64,000 nt of DNA from Marinobacter sp. SS13-12 (GCF_030227115.1 NZ_JASSUA010000002.1:573655-637654); one strand, 5' to 3'; shown: positions 7,246 through 16,103, numbered from the stretch's first letter. The notes: a model not told the origin generated them from the sequence alone. Translations and numbers: made by a program.

Positions 7246-7263
7246 TTGGTACCCCCGGCAGGA
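7246..7263. repeat. tRNA-side attachment repeat
   Basis: This is the 18-bp copy of the direct repeat inside the 3' end of tRNA-Arg, including the encoded CCA. Insertion here leaves the tRNA gene whole. Confidence 0.85.
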
Positions 7264-7323
7264 CTCGAACCTGCTACCTTCCCCTTAGGAGGGGGACGCT
7301 CTATCCAGATGAGCTACGGGGGC
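7247..7323 (-). tRNA. tRNA-Arg (CCT anticodon)
   Basis: This 77-nt cloverleaf reads on the minus strand from GCCCCCG to CGGGGGT plus discriminator A and encoded CCA. The anticodon stem TCCCC/GGGGA encloses the loop CTCCTAA, giving anticodon CCT, which reads AGG. The T-arm is GCAGG TTCGAGT CCTGC. It is the insertion site of the neighbouring element. Confidence 0.95.
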
Positions 7324-7407
7324 ATCTCTGCAAGAAGGGCGGTATGATAGCGGCCTGAAGCCTGCGGCTCAAGGTGTGTTGCGGATTCGTCTTTTCCGGG
7401 GGGTGTT

Positions 7408-8115
7408 TTGTCTGAATCGCTTTCGCTGAGTGTCATTGTGCCTGTATGGCGCGAGGCCGCTTCCATTCAGTCGTTTCTGCAATCCCTGCAGCAGGTGCGC
7501 GCCGCGGGGCATGAAGTGATTGTTGTGGATGCGGGCAGTGACGATGGCACTACGGATCTGGCTGGGCCCTGGTGCGATCAGGTGCTGACCGGGGGCAAAG
7601 GCCGGGCCTTGCAGATGAATGCGGGGGCGGAGGCGGCGCGGGGCAATGTGCTGTTGTTTCTGCATGCCGACACTCTGTTGCCGGATACCGCGATTGATCA
7701 CCTTGAGCGCTTTGTCGATAGCCCGGAACAATGGGGGCGTTTCGATGTACGCCTTAGTGGCCAGCGTGCGATTTTCCGGGTGGTGGCCTGGTTTATGAAC
7801 CGGCGCAGCCGGCTGACGGGGATTGCCACGGGCGATCAGGCGATGTTTGTTCGTACCTCGGTGTTCCGGGCGCTGCAGGGGTTCGCTCTGATTCCGCTGA
7901 TGGAAGACGTGGAATTGAGCAAACGGCTTTGCGGCCTTTCACGGCCCTATTGTGTCGGCGATCCGGTTATTACGGATAGTCGGCGGTGGGAGCAGGGGGG
8001 TGCCTGGCGCACCATTTTTCTGATGTGGAGGTTGCGCTGGCGGTACTGGCGGGGGGAGTCCCCGGAGTCCCTGGTGGCAGCCTATCGGGCGGATGTACGA
8101 CATGCAGATAGTTGA
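7408..8115 (+). CDS. Family 2 glycosyltransferase, TIGR04283-like
   Basis: This 235-residue protein starts at a TTG (7408). It has a GT-A fold N-terminus: SVIVPVWREAASI, then VVDAGSDDGT, GKGRALQMNAGA and the LHADT metal-binding motif. It matches the short glycosyltransferases often paired with the TIGR04282-type transferase, which here overlaps its 3' end. The true substrate is not known for most members. There are no clear transmembrane segments, so it is probably cytosolic. The overlap with the next gene implies co-translation. Confidence 0.85.
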   Translation: MSESLSLSVIVPVWREAASIQSFLQSLQQVRAAGHEVIVVDAGSDDGTTDLAGPWCDQVLTGGKGRALQMNAGAEAARGNVLLFLHADTLLPDTAIDHLERFVDSPEQWGRFDVRLSGQRAIFRVVAWFMNRRSRLTGIATGDQAMFVRTSVFRALQGFALIPLMEDVELSKRLCGLSRPYCVGDPVITDSRRWEQGGAWRTIFLMWRLRWRYWRGESPESLVAAYRADVRHADS

Positions 8116-8740
8116 TCCGGATTCGGTTCTGGTCATGCAGTTTGCCAAGTGGCCGGAGGCGGGCCGGGTTAAAACCCGCCTGATGCCGGAGCTTGGCGCG
8201 GAAGGAGCGATGAACGCCCATGTGCGGCTCAGCCTTGCCGTGCTTGAGAACCTGGTTGCCAGTGGTTATGACGTCCGGTTTTTGTGGGACCGGCCGCTGG
8301 ATACCATTCCTGACGCTGCCTCGCCCATTAATGAACGGCTTGAATACTATGGCGTGGGCTGCGACTGGCAGCAGGGTGATGTTCTGGGCGAGCGCATGAC
8401 CCTGGCGCTGGACACAGGTCTTCAGAAGGCGAGCAAGGCAGTGATTGTGGGCAGCGATTGCCCGTCGGTGGATGCCGAATATGTCCGCCTGGCGGTTGCC
8501 GCGCTGGACGAGGTAGATGTGGTGCTGGGGCCGTCGGACGATGGCGGCTATGTATTGATCGGTGCCCGCATAATTGTTCCGGATATGCTGGCCGGAGTGG
8601 CCTGGGGTACCGAGAACGCGCTGGAGCAGACGTGCGATCGGCTCACCCGGGCCGGGCTGACCTTCGCTCTGCTTCCGGAAAAATGGGATGTGGATGAGCC
8701 TGAAGACTGGCGCCGGTTTATTGGCCAGTCTTCAGGCTGA
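8093..8740 (+). CDS. TIGR04282-type nucleotidyl/glycosyl transferase
   Basis: This 215-residue protein of the DUF2064 family has the N-terminal pattern VMQFAKWPEAGRVKTRL, then VGSDCPSVD and LGPSDDGGYVLIG. The fold is GT-A-like, related to nucleotidyltransferases such as CofC. The start at 8093 overlaps the upstream glycosyltransferase by 23 bases; an ATG at 8102 is the alternative. Members are often found next to TIGR04283 proteins, as here. The substrate is not established from sequence. Confidence 0.85.
   Translation: MYDMQIVDPDSVLVMQFAKWPEAGRVKTRLMPELGAEGAMNAHVRLSLAVLENLVASGYDVRFLWDRPLDTIPDAASPINERLEYYGVGCDWQQGDVLGERMTLALDTGLQKASKAVIVGSDCPSVDAEYVRLAVAALDEVDVVLGPSDDGGYVLIGARIIVPDMLAGVAWGTENALEQTCDRLTRAGLTFALLPEKWDVDEPEDWRRFIGQSSG
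8697..8738. terminator. Perfect 15-bp hairpin at a convergent gene end
   Basis: AGCCTGAAGACTGGC (8697-8711) pairs perfectly with GCCAGTCTTCAGGCT (8724-8738) around a 12-base loop. It spans the last codons of the rightward transferase gene, whose stop is at 8738-8740, and ends 15 bases before the stop of the leftward peptidase gene. There is no T-run, so its use as a terminator or as an mRNA-stabilising stem is inferred. Confidence 0.5.
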
Positions 8741-8753
8741 AGGCTGAGTTGCT

Positions 8754-11618
8754 TCAGGCCCCGGGTACGCTCGGTCGTTGAACCAGTTGTTCAATGGCGC
8801 TGGTGTTGTCAGCGGCATCATCAACAGTGAACACGCGCAGGGCTTTTTGCCGTTCAATCACCTGATTTTCCAGGGTTTCGATCAGGGTTTCAAGGTTTAC
8901 GCCGTTAATGGCCTCCGCCAATTTTTCCCGTGAGTCAAAGTCGGTCTCGCCGCGGTCGATCTCGCGCCAGTAACGCTCCGATATCTCGCCCAGGCGGCGG
9001 TCCTGTTCCATCAACTTGCTGAGGACCGCCTGTTTCTCCCGTTGCAGATCCTGTTCAGACATTTCTGACAGGGTACCCTTGAAGGTTTTCGAGAACTCTC
9101 GCACTGCCTTGTCGATCTGCTCACTGCTGGCTTCCGGAGACTGCACCACGAAGCCCAGTGCCGGAGTTTCGAGCATTTCGAACGGCGTTGCGTAGACGAT
9201 GTAGCCAAGCTGGCGGTTGGTGCGAAGTTCTTCGTAGAAGGGGCTGCTGATAATCTGGCCCAGCAGGCGGAAGGCAGCCCGTTCCTCGAAGCTGGTATTG
9301 TCGCCCTGTACATAAAGGGTGTAACCAGTATCCGGGTGGTCCACCTCCAGTGGCAGTGCTGTCTCGTCTTCCGGCAGCGACCGTACGCTGCTACGCTCCA
9401 CGGTTACCAGTTCACTCTCATCCAGCACCATGGCGTGAACCCGTTTGGTGAGGTTGAGTGCCGAGGCGTAGCTCATGTTGCCGTGGGTGAGCAGAACCGG
9501 GTCAACCTGGGCCAGGAAGGCATCGGCAAAGGATCTGAGCTCATCCAGGGTGACTTCCCGGGCCGCCCGGAGTTTTTCTTCCGTGCTCCAGGCGCCTTCG
9601 ATCAGCAGGGTCTGGATGAATTCGGACGTCTGTTGAACCGGGCGTTCCTTGGCCTTGTTCAGCAGTCGGTCGATCATTTTCTGACGGGCAATGTTGAACC
9701 GTTGCTCGGTCAGTTCCGGCTCCGCCACCTGGGTCAACAGGCGTGCCATCAGTGTGTGCAGTTTGTCGCTGTAACCGCCAACCCGGATGGTGATGCCGCG
9801 AAGGTGGGGATAGATGCTGTAGTCCAGCCCGGCCAACTGTGCGGGGTAGGCCCAGGCGTTCACGTTGGTGTTGATGGCGTCCACCAGAAGGGTGGAAAGC
9901 ACATTGCTGCGGGCAGACGCCAGGGTGGCCGGGGTGCGCAGGCTCAGATAAACATTGGCCTTGGGGGTTTCAAAGCGGGTATCCCTGGCGTACCACACCT
10001 CCATGCCGCTGATGGTTCCCATGGAAACCGGCTTGTCCATGGTTGGGCCGGAGATCATCCCCAGTTCCTCGGGGATAAACGGGTTCTCAAGGGGCAGTGC
10101 CAGGCTCGCTACCAAAGGGTTCTCATCAGCTGTTCTGACGGCACTGGTATCGAGTGGCTTGATTTTGAAGGCGGTGTCGTACCACTGGGTCAGGCTGGGG
10201 TTCTCGATGTCTGGCTCAGGTTCCAGCACCGAAACCAGCACATTATCCGGCGTAAGACGCGCCAGGATGGCCTGGTACTGGTCCGGTGCGTAATCCTCCA
10301 TCATCCAGGGCGCCTGCAGGACATCCTCCGGTGCCACGTGCCGCATTTGCCGCGACAGGTGCATGACCTCCTGAACCGGCTGGTTTTTTTCCCGGAACCG
10401 GAAATCGATTTGTGCCAGCTGTTTCATTTCTTCAAAACGATGCCGGGCAATGCCCTCGTTTCGCACCTTGTCGATGTAGGCAAAGGTGAGTTCAAGGATC
10501 TTCTCCTGCTCTTCAAGCCCTTCCGGCGTCAGCGACATGTTCAGTTCCAGCGTGGCTTCTTCACCGGTATCCATGCCGCCACCCGCAGACAGACTTTCCA
10601 CAAGTCCGGCCCGTTTCAGTACGTCGAACAGGCTTCCCGGCCCTTCATGGCCGAGCAGGCTGGCGACGTAGTTGGCAGGTTTGTCGCGGTAGTTTTCCTC
10701 TTGAGAAGGAATCGGGAACGTCAGCGTCAGGCTGCGTATGTCCTTGAGGGCATCCACCGTTACTTTGGCTGGCAGTCTGTCCGGGCTGAACAGTGGCTCA
10801 TCATGAACCTCCGCCGTCAGGTTGCGGTTTTCAATGCGGTCGAACCGCCCCCGCACCATGGCTTCCAGTTCATCCAGCGATTGCGGGCCATAAACCGCCA
10901 GTGTCATCAGGTTGGACGAGTAGTGCTGCTTCCAGAAATCAATCAGGTCTGGGCGCAGGGGGCGCTCATCGGTGTTTTCCAGGGTGGTCAGGTTGCCCAC
11001 GGCAAACTGGTTGAAGGCATGTTCCGGGTTACTGATGGCCTTCTTTACGGAGTAGAAACGGCGGCCGTCTTCCTTCTGTTTGGCACTGAACTCGGAGTGC
11101 ACGGCCCGGCGTTCACGGTCGACCAGCTCCGGTGTGAATAGCGGGGCGGAGAACTGTTCGGCGAAGCGGTCCAGGGCGTCATCCAGGTGTTCGGCCTGAA
11201 CATCGAAGAAATAGTTGGTGTCCTGGAACGCGGTAAAGGCGTTATGGCTGCCGCCGTGGCTCTTGATGAACTGCTGGTACTCTCCCGGGTCGGGGTATTT
11301 TTCCGTGCCCAGGAACAACATGTGCTCAAGGAAGTGGGAGAGGCCTTCCCGGTCGGCGGGGTCATCGCCGCTGCCGACGGCTACGTTCATGGAAGCCGCC
11401 GCCTTGTCAGATTCTGGCGCGGATATCAGCAGCACCCGAAGCTGGTTTTCCAGCTCGACGTAGCGGTATTGGTTGTCGTCGTTCGGGCTTTTGACGGGGG
11501 AGGTGTTGGCCAGTACCGCTGAGCTGAAGGCAAGAAGAAGTACCAGAATAAAGCCTTTCTTCAGGCCAGGGAAACCGTGGGCAAATCCATGAATGCCTGG
11601 GCGCATAGTGCCTCTCAT
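8754..11618 (-). CDS. Pitrilysin/insulinase-family zinc metallopeptidase (M16)
   Basis: This 954-residue M16 peptidase has the inverted zinc motif HFLEH (H95, E98, H99) followed by MLFLGTEKYPDPGEY, and ERRAVHSEF downstream with the third ligand. The large four-domain layout fits pitrilysin/protease III. A hydrophobic stretch at residues 22-38 (FILVLLLAFSSAVLA) is a signal peptide, so it should act in the periplasm on small peptides. ATG 11618 has no clear ribosome site; an ATG at 11606 with AGAGG just upstream is the likelier start. It ends face to face with the transferase gene. Confidence 0.9.
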   Translation of the reverse strand: MRGTMRPGIHGFAHGFPGLKKGFILVLLLAFSSAVLANTSPVKSPNDDNQYRYVELENQLRVLLISAPESDKAAASMNVAVGSGDDPADREGLSHFLEHMLFLGTEKYPDPGEYQQFIKSHGGSHNAFTAFQDTNYFFDVQAEHLDDALDRFAEQFSAPLFTPELVDRERRAVHSEFSAKQKEDGRRFYSVKKAISNPEHAFNQFAVGNLTTLENTDERPLRPDLIDFWKQHYSSNLMTLAVYGPQSLDELEAMVRGRFDRIENRNLTAEVHDEPLFSPDRLPAKVTVDALKDIRSLTLTFPIPSQEENYRDKPANYVASLLGHEGPGSLFDVLKRAGLVESLSAGGGMDTGEEATLELNMSLTPEGLEEQEKILELTFAYIDKVRNEGIARHRFEEMKQLAQIDFRFREKNQPVQEVMHLSRQMRHVAPEDVLQAPWMMEDYAPDQYQAILARLTPDNVLVSVLEPEPDIENPSLTQWYDTAFKIKPLDTSAVRTADENPLVASLALPLENPFIPEELGMISGPTMDKPVSMGTISGMEVWYARDTRFETPKANVYLSLRTPATLASARSNVLSTLLVDAINTNVNAWAYPAQLAGLDYSIYPHLRGITIRVGGYSDKLHTLMARLLTQVAEPELTEQRFNIARQKMIDRLLNKAKERPVQQTSEFIQTLLIEGAWSTEEKLRAAREVTLDELRSFADAFLAQVDPVLLTHGNMSYASALNLTKRVHAMVLDESELVTVERSSVRSLPEDETALPLEVDHPDTGYTLYVQGDNTSFEERAAFRLLGQIISSPFYEELRTNRQLGYIVYATPFEMLETPALGFVVQSPEASSEQIDKAVREFSKTFKGTLSEMSEQDLQREKQAVLSKLMEQDRRLGEISERYWREIDRGETDFDSREKLAEAINGVNLETLIETLENQVIERQKALRVFTVDDAADNTSAIEQLVQRPSVPGA

Positions 11619-11631
11619 CGTCGGTGAATGG

Positions 11632-11931
11632 TCAGTGAATCAGTTCGTTGCGAGTGCTTTCCGGTTGTTGATCCAGCGTCTTTTTCGCCAGGCTGGCGGC
11701 GGCGTCTGCATCAAGCTGGCCGGAGGCGATGCGTTCGAGCACGGTCCCCATCACCGCCACAGACCGGCGATAGTCTGCGAACTCGGCCTGGAAAGCGTGG
11801 TCTATGGCCTGGTAGACGGCCTGGATTTTCTCTTCTCTGGTACCGGCGTCCGCGGCTGTATCGTTGATGGCCTTCAGGCAGGCGCGGGCGATGGCAATGT
11901 AACGTTCAGCGTTGGGATCGTCTTGGTTCAT
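11632..11931 (-). CDS. Small conserved-looking protein of unknown function
   Basis: This is a 99-residue acidic, helical protein beginning MNQDDPNAERYIAIARACLKA and ending in PESTRNELIH. I do not recognise the family. The ATG at 11931 is preferred over a longer frame to 12060, whose extra N-terminal sequence looks non-coding. It lies just upstream of the peptidase gene on the same strand (13-base gap), so it may be its operon partner. There is no signal peptide or membrane helix. Confidence 0.6.
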   Translation of the reverse strand: MNQDDPNAERYIAIARACLKAINDTAADAGTREEKIQAVYQAIDHAFQAEFADYRRSVAVMGTVLERIASGQLDADAAASLAKKTLDQQPESTRNELIH

Positions 11932-12125
11932 AGTCGGGATTCCGAAAACCGGGATGTTAGGACAGAAGCTGTCATGAATGGTTCCGATTATGTCATTGCT
12001 CCTGACAGGTTTCATTTCTTCTCTGTAATGGTAGGGATTTGCGGGCAGGCTGCACACCATGTGCTAGTCTCAATTTCAGTATGTCGGGCAATCGAACAGG
12101 TCAGGGCCTGCTTCCATGCCGGTAC

Positions 12126-12174
12126 TAGAGTAATAGCTCTAAATAAAACAAAGGGTTAAAGAGTAATTGCTCTA
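12126..12174. repeat. Twin operator-like repeats upstream of the fatty acyl-CoA reductase
   Basis: Two near-identical 17-mers, AGAGTAATAGCTCTAAA (from 12127) and AGAGTAATTGCTCTAAA (from 12160), each with AGAG/CTCT dyad arms, lie 33 bp apart (about three helical turns). They are 130-180 bp before the reductase start. The spacing suits two dimers on one face of the DNA; the regulator is unknown. Confidence 0.5.
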
Positions 12175-12232
12175 AAAAAGTTGGATACATGAGAGTTGCA
12201 ATTAAGTACAATGCCGGCGTTCCGGGAGCGTA

Positions 12233-12249
12233 TAAGACTTTGGTCTAAT
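12233..12249. promoter_or_regulatory. Palindromic operator-like site before the reductase gene
   Basis: TAAGACTTTGGTCTAAT is an imperfect palindrome. On the other strand it reads ATTAGACCAAAGTCTTA and matches 15 of 17 bases of the palindrome upstream of the GntR/mutase operon (45972). It lies about 60 bases before the reductase start, near a likely promoter, so a repressor site is plausible. Confidence 0.45.
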
Positions 12250-12307
12250 ACCTCGCTGGCGACTAAGGGACAGACAACAAATGAGCAACAAGCAGGGTGG
12301 ACAATCA

Positions 12308-14293
12308 ATGAATTACTTTCTGACGGGTGGCACCGGATTCATCGGCCGTTTTCTCGTTGAAAAACTGCTGGCTCGTGGCGGCACAGTACACGTACTGGTG
12401 CGCGAGCAATCACAGGACAAACTGGCCCAGCTCAGGGAGCGTTGGGGCGCCGATGAGTCCCGGGTGAAGGCAGTGATCGGCGACCTTACCAGCCCCGACC
12501 TGGGCATTGACGCCAAGACGATGAAATCGCTCAAGGGTAACATTGATCATTTCTTTCACCTTGCTGCGGTTTACGACATGGGGGCCGACGAAAAGGCCCA
12601 GCAGGCGACCAACATCGAGGGCACGCTCAGCGCAGTACAGGCGGCAGAAGCCATGGAAGCCGGTTGTTTCCATCACGTGTCCTCCATCGCCGCAGCTGGC
12701 ATGTTCAAGGGCACGTTCCGTGAGGACATGTTCGAGGAAGCAGAAAAGCTGGATCATCCTTACCTGCTGACCAAGCACGAGTCAGAAAAGGTCGTTCGCC
12801 AGAGCTGCAAGGTACCGTTCCGGATCTATCGACCGGGTATGGTCATCGGTCACTCAAAAACCGGTGAGATGGACAAGGTCGACGGCCCCTATTACTTCTT
12901 CAAGATGATCCAGAAAATCCGCCGAGCGCTGCCTCAGTGGGTGCCGACCATCGGTATTGAGGGCGGTCGCCTGAACATTGTTCCGGTGGATTTTGTGGTG
13001 AATGCCATGGATCACATCGCGCATCTGGAAGGCGAGGACGGCAACTGTTTCCACCTGGTGGATTCCGATCCCTACAAGGTGGGCGAGATTCTCAATATCT
13101 TCTCCGAGGCCGGTCACGCGCCCCGCATGGCCATGCGTCTGGATTCCCGGATCTTCGGATTTGTTCCTCCGTTCATCCGCCAGAGCCTGAAAAACCTGCC
13201 TCCGGTGAAGCGTCTGACAACTGCGGTACTGGACGACATGGGCATTCCGCCGTCAGTGCTGTCGTTCATCAATTACCCCACGAAGTTTGATGCCCGTGAA
13301 ACCGAGCGGGTTCTGAAGGGTACCGGCATCGAAGTGCCACGCCTTGATAGCTACTCTGCCGTGATCTGGGATTACTGGGAGCGTAACCTGGACCCCGACC
13401 TGTTCAAGGACCGCACCCTGCGCGGCACCGTTGAAGGCAAGGTCTGTGTGATCACCGGTGGTACGTCCGGCATTGGACTGGCGACAGCAGAAAAGCTCGC
13501 AGATGCCGGTGCGATTCTGATCATCGGTGCCCGCAAGAAAGAACGCCTGATGGAAGTCGCTGCGCAACTCGAGGCTCGAGGCGGTAACGTCCATGCCTAC
13601 CAGTGCGATTTTGCCGAGATGGAAGACTGCGACCGGTTTGTGAAAACGGTGCTGGATAACCATGGCCATGTGGACGTGCTGGTGAACAACGCCGGCCGTT
13701 CAATCCGCCGCTCACTGGCGCTGTCGTTCGATCGTTTTCATGATTTCGAGCGTACCATGCAGCTGAACTATTTCGGCTCGGTTCGCCTGATCATGGGCTT
13801 TGCGCCGGCCATGCTGGAGCGCCACCGCGGTCACGTGATCAATATTTCCTCCATTGGTGTGTTGACCAATGCGCCGCGGTTTTCGGCCTATGTGGCCTCC
13901 AAGTCGGCACTGGATGCGTTCAGTCGCTGTGCGGCTGCGGAGTGGTCGGATCGCAACGTCACCTTTACCACCATCAATATGCCGCTGGTAAAGACACCGA
14001 TGATTGCGCCTACCAAGATCTACGATTCCGTGCCCACGCTGACGCCGGACGAAGCCGCCGACATGGTGGTGGATGCCATTGTCTACCGGCCCAAGCGCAT
14101 TGCCACGCGGCTGGGCATCTTTGCCCAGGTGCTGCAGGCGCTGGCGCCGAAGATGGGCGAGATCGTGATGAACACCGGTTACCGTATGTTCCCGGATTCT
14201 CCGGCCGCTGCTGGCAGCCGCTCGGGTGAGAGGCCGAAGGTCTCATCTGAACAGGTGGCCTTCGCCGCGATCATGCGGGGTATTTACTGGTAA
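12308..14293 (+). CDS. Fatty acyl-CoA reductase (alcohol-forming), wax ester pathway
   Basis: This 661-residue NADPH enzyme reduces fatty acyl-CoA to the fatty alcohol, which a wax ester synthase then esterifies. It has two fused Rossmann domains: an extended-SDR N-terminal half (TGGTGFIGRF at about 6-15, YLLTKHESEK active-site Tyr/Lys) and a classical SDR C-terminal half (ITGGTSGIGLATAEKLA, NNAG, YVASKSALDAF). I recognise the overall sequence and length as the Marinobacter reductase family. ATG 12308 (MNYFLTGG) gives 661 residues as in that family; an in-frame ATG at 12281 would add nine. The upstream gap (11932-12307) holds twin dyad repeats and a palindrome, and a terminator follows. No wax ester synthase gene is in the window. 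Confidence 0.93.
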   Translation: MNYFLTGGTGFIGRFLVEKLLARGGTVHVLVREQSQDKLAQLRERWGADESRVKAVIGDLTSPDLGIDAKTMKSLKGNIDHFFHLAAVYDMGADEKAQQATNIEGTLSAVQAAEAMEAGCFHHVSSIAAAGMFKGTFREDMFEEAEKLDHPYLLTKHESEKVVRQSCKVPFRIYRPGMVIGHSKTGEMDKVDGPYYFFKMIQKIRRALPQWVPTIGIEGGRLNIVPVDFVVNAMDHIAHLEGEDGNCFHLVDSDPYKVGEILNIFSEAGHAPRMAMRLDSRIFGFVPPFIRQSLKNLPPVKRLTTAVLDDMGIPPSVLSFINYPTKFDARETERVLKGTGIEVPRLDSYSAVIWDYWERNLDPDLFKDRTLRGTVEGKVCVITGGTSGIGLATAEKLADAGAILIIGARKKERLMEVAAQLEARGGNVHAYQCDFAEMEDCDRFVKTVLDNHGHVDVLVNNAGRSIRRSLALSFDRFHDFERTMQLNYFGSVRLIMGFAPAMLERHRGHVINISSIGVLTNAPRFSAYVASKSALDAFSRCAAAEWSDRNVTFTTINMPLVKTPMIAPTKIYDSVPTLTPDEAADMVVDAIVYRPKRIATRLGIFAQVLQALAPKMGEIVMNTGYRMFPDSPAAAGSRSGERPKVSSEQVAFAAIMRGIYW

Positions 14294-14312
14294 GACTTAC
14301 CCTGAAAACAAA

Positions 14313-14343
14313 AACCCCGCTTCCAGGGAAGCGGGGTTTTTTT
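14313..14343. terminator. Rho-independent terminator between convergent genes
   Basis: The stem ACCCCGCTTC/GAAGCGGGGT has a short loop, seven T on the plus strand and an A-run before the stem, so it can serve both the reductase gene and the leftward rnt gene. Confidence 0.9.
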
Positions 14344-14350
14344 GTGGCCG

Positions 14351-15007
14351 TTATTCCGGTTCGTCCGGAACAGGCGGCGGTGGGAAGCCGCCAATTTCCC
14401 GCCAGCGGTTCACGATGCCGCAGAACAGGTCGGCGGTCTTCTCTGCGTCATACGCGGCAGAATGGGCTTCCTTGTTACTGAAGGGAATGCCCGCCAGCTT
14501 GCACGCCTGCGCCAGTACGGTGTGGCCGTAGGCAAGCCCAGCCAGGGTTGCGGTATCAAACGTGGAGAAGGGGTGGAACGGGTTGCGGCGGATATCCGCG
14601 CGCAGGGCAGCGGCGAACACGAAATTGTGATCAAAGGTGGCGTTATGACCTACCAGCACGGCCCGCTTGCAGTCGTGGGCTTTGACCGCCTTGCGAATCG
14701 GCCCGAAAATCTCGCTCAGGCCCTCGCGCTCGGGCACCGCTTCCCGCTCGGGGCTCCAGGGGTCAATGCCGGTGAAATCGAGGGCTGACTGTTCCAGGTT
14801 GGCGCCTTCAAACGGATCAATCTGCTGCAGGTGGGTTTCTCCACGTACCAGCCAGCCGTCTTCGTCCATGGTGAGTATAACAGCGGCAATTTCCAGCAGG
14901 GCATCCCGCTCGGGATTGAATCCGCCCGTTTCCACATCCACCACTACAGGCAGGAATCCGCGAAAGCGGCGGGACATGGGGTGGCGTTCTTTGTTTTCGT
15001 CAGTCAC
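14351..15007 (-). CDS. rnt: Ribonuclease T
   Basis: This 218-residue DEDDh 3'-5' exoribonuclease trims tRNA and other stable RNA 3' ends. Motifs are VVDVETGGFNP (Exo I, Asp/Glu pair), GHNATFDHNFV (Exo II) and HSAAYDAEKTADLF (Exo III with catalytic His). RRFRGFLPVVVDVETGG and the overall length match RNase T rather than the DNA polymerase epsilon subunit. It is the neighbour of pyrC and motY, a grouping also known from pseudomonads. A shared terminator lies at its 3' end. Confidence 0.95.
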   Translation of the reverse strand: MTDENKERHPMSRRFRGFLPVVVDVETGGFNPERDALLEIAAVILTMDEDGWLVRGETHLQQIDPFEGANLEQSALDFTGIDPWSPEREAVPEREGLSEIFGPIRKAVKAHDCKRAVLVGHNATFDHNFVFAAALRADIRRNPFHPFSTFDTATLAGLAYGHTVLAQACKLAGIPFSNKEAHSAAYDAEKTADLFCGIVNRWREIGGFPPPPVPDEPE

Positions 15008-15065
15008 TTGAACTCCCGGAGTTTCTGGCCAGCTCCACCGGCCTGGTATAGGAACAGGTGTTGAA

Positions 15066-16103
15066 TCAGTTCTGGGCGAGGCGCCATCTCAGGCTTTCAC
15101 CTGCTTTCAGCGGGACAATGGTGCCATCTGCCAGGGGCAGCTCAGCGGGCATGTCCCAGTTTTCCCGCACCAGGGTTATGGTGTCGGTGTTTCGTGGCAG
15201 CCCGTAAAAATCGGCGCCGTTGAAACTGGCAAAGGCCTCCAGTTTGTCGAGAATGCCAAGGTCTTCGAAGACTTCCGCGTACAATGCAATGGCGCTGTAG
15301 GCGGAATAGCAACCAGCACAGCCGCAGGCGGTTTCTTTCCGGTCCTTTGAATGCGGTGCCGAGTCGGTACCCAGGAAGAAGCGCCGGTCGCCGCTGACGA
15401 CCGCATCCAGCAGTGCCTGTTGGTGCCGGTTACGTTTGAGAATCGGCAGGCAGTACAGGTGAGGGCGAATGCCGCCGACCAGCATATGGTTGCGGTTGTA
15501 CATCAGGTGCTGGGGGGTGATGGTGGCACCCAGGTTGTCGCCCTCGTGATTGCGGACGAACTCGGCCGAGTCTGCTGTGGTGATATGCTCAAGAACAACC
15601 CGCAGCGAAGGAAAGGCTTCAAGTGTCGGCGCCAATACCCGCTTCAGGAAAATCTTCTCCCGGTCAAAGATATCGATGTCCTGATCAGTCACTTCACCGT
15701 GGACCAGCAACAACATGCCACAATCCTTCATGGCTTCCAGTACCGGGTAGATATTGCGGATATCAGTAACACCGGAATCGGAATTGGTGGTGGCGCCGGC
15801 AGGGTAGAGCTTTGCGGCAACCACCCCCGCCGCTTTGGCGTCGCGGATCTGGTCCGGTGTGGTGGTCTCTGTCAGGTACAGCGTCATCAGTGGGTCAAAG
15901 TCATAGCCCCTTGCGGCGTCCAGAATCCTGTCGCGGTAGGCCATGGCCTGTTCCGCATCGGTTACAGGTGGCACCAGGTTGGGCATGATGATGGCGCGGC
16001 GAAAGCAGCGGGCCGTGGCTGGCACTACGTCCTTGAGAATGTCTCCGTCCCGTACGTGAAGATGCCAGTCATCCGGGCGGGTAATGGTGATCTGATTGGT
16101 CAT
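15066..16103 (-). CDS. pyrC: Dihydroorotase
   Basis: This 345-residue class II dihydroorotase catalyses the third step of pyrimidine synthesis, carbamoyl-aspartate to dihydroorotate. The zinc-binding [10 protein letters not shown] lies at the N-terminus (about residues 10-19), with [15 protein letters not shown] carrying the carboxylated lysine, LLVHGEVTD, and GTDSAPH near the C-terminus with the catalytic Asp. ATG 16103 ([10 protein letters not shown]) is chosen over a 26-residue longer frame without motif support. It lies 58 bases downstream of rnt's start on the same strand, so the two are probably co-transcribed. Confidence 0.95.
   Translation of the reverse strand: MTNQITITRPDDWHLHVRDGDILKDVVPATARCFRRAIIMPNLVPPVTDAEQAMAYRDRILDAARGYDFDPLMTLYLTETTTPDQIRDAKAAGVVAAKLYPAGATTNSDSGVTDIRNIYPVLEAMKDCGMLLLVHGEVTDQDIDIFDREKIFLKRVLAPTLEAFPSLRVVLEHITTADSAEFVRNHEGDNLGATITPQHLMYNRNHMLVGGIRPHLYCLPILKRNRHQQALLDAVVSGDRRFFLGTDSAPHSKDRKETACGCAGCYSAYSAIALYAEVFEDLGILDKLEAFASFNGADFYGLPRNTDTITLVRENWDMPAELPLADGTIVPLKAGESLRWRLAQN

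Larger units (their letters stand above)
2069..7263. mobile_element. Integrative element at tRNA-Arg(CCT), about 5.2 kb
   Basis: An 18-bp direct repeat (TTGGTACCCCCGGCAGGA) occurs at 2069-2086 and again at 7246-7263, where it covers the 3' end of an intact tRNA-Arg gene. A tyrosine integrase gene lies beside the tRNA copy with its 5' end facing it, the usual arrangement of tRNA-targeting islands. Two TGTATCAC repeats sit just inside each end. An excised circle with one repeat would be 5177 bp. Contents are an 84-aa protein, an HTH protein, a retron-like reverse transcriptase, a serine recombinase, a 0.7-kb stretch with no recognised gene, and the integrase. There are no conjugation, capsid or replication genes, so it would need help for transfer. 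By eye its base composition is more AT-rich than the flanks. Confidence 0.85.

Noticed and set aside
9336..11141. Rightward 601-codon open frame
   Set aside because: It is entirely antisense to the pitrilysin-family gene, which carries the full HFLEH zinc motif and a signal peptide.
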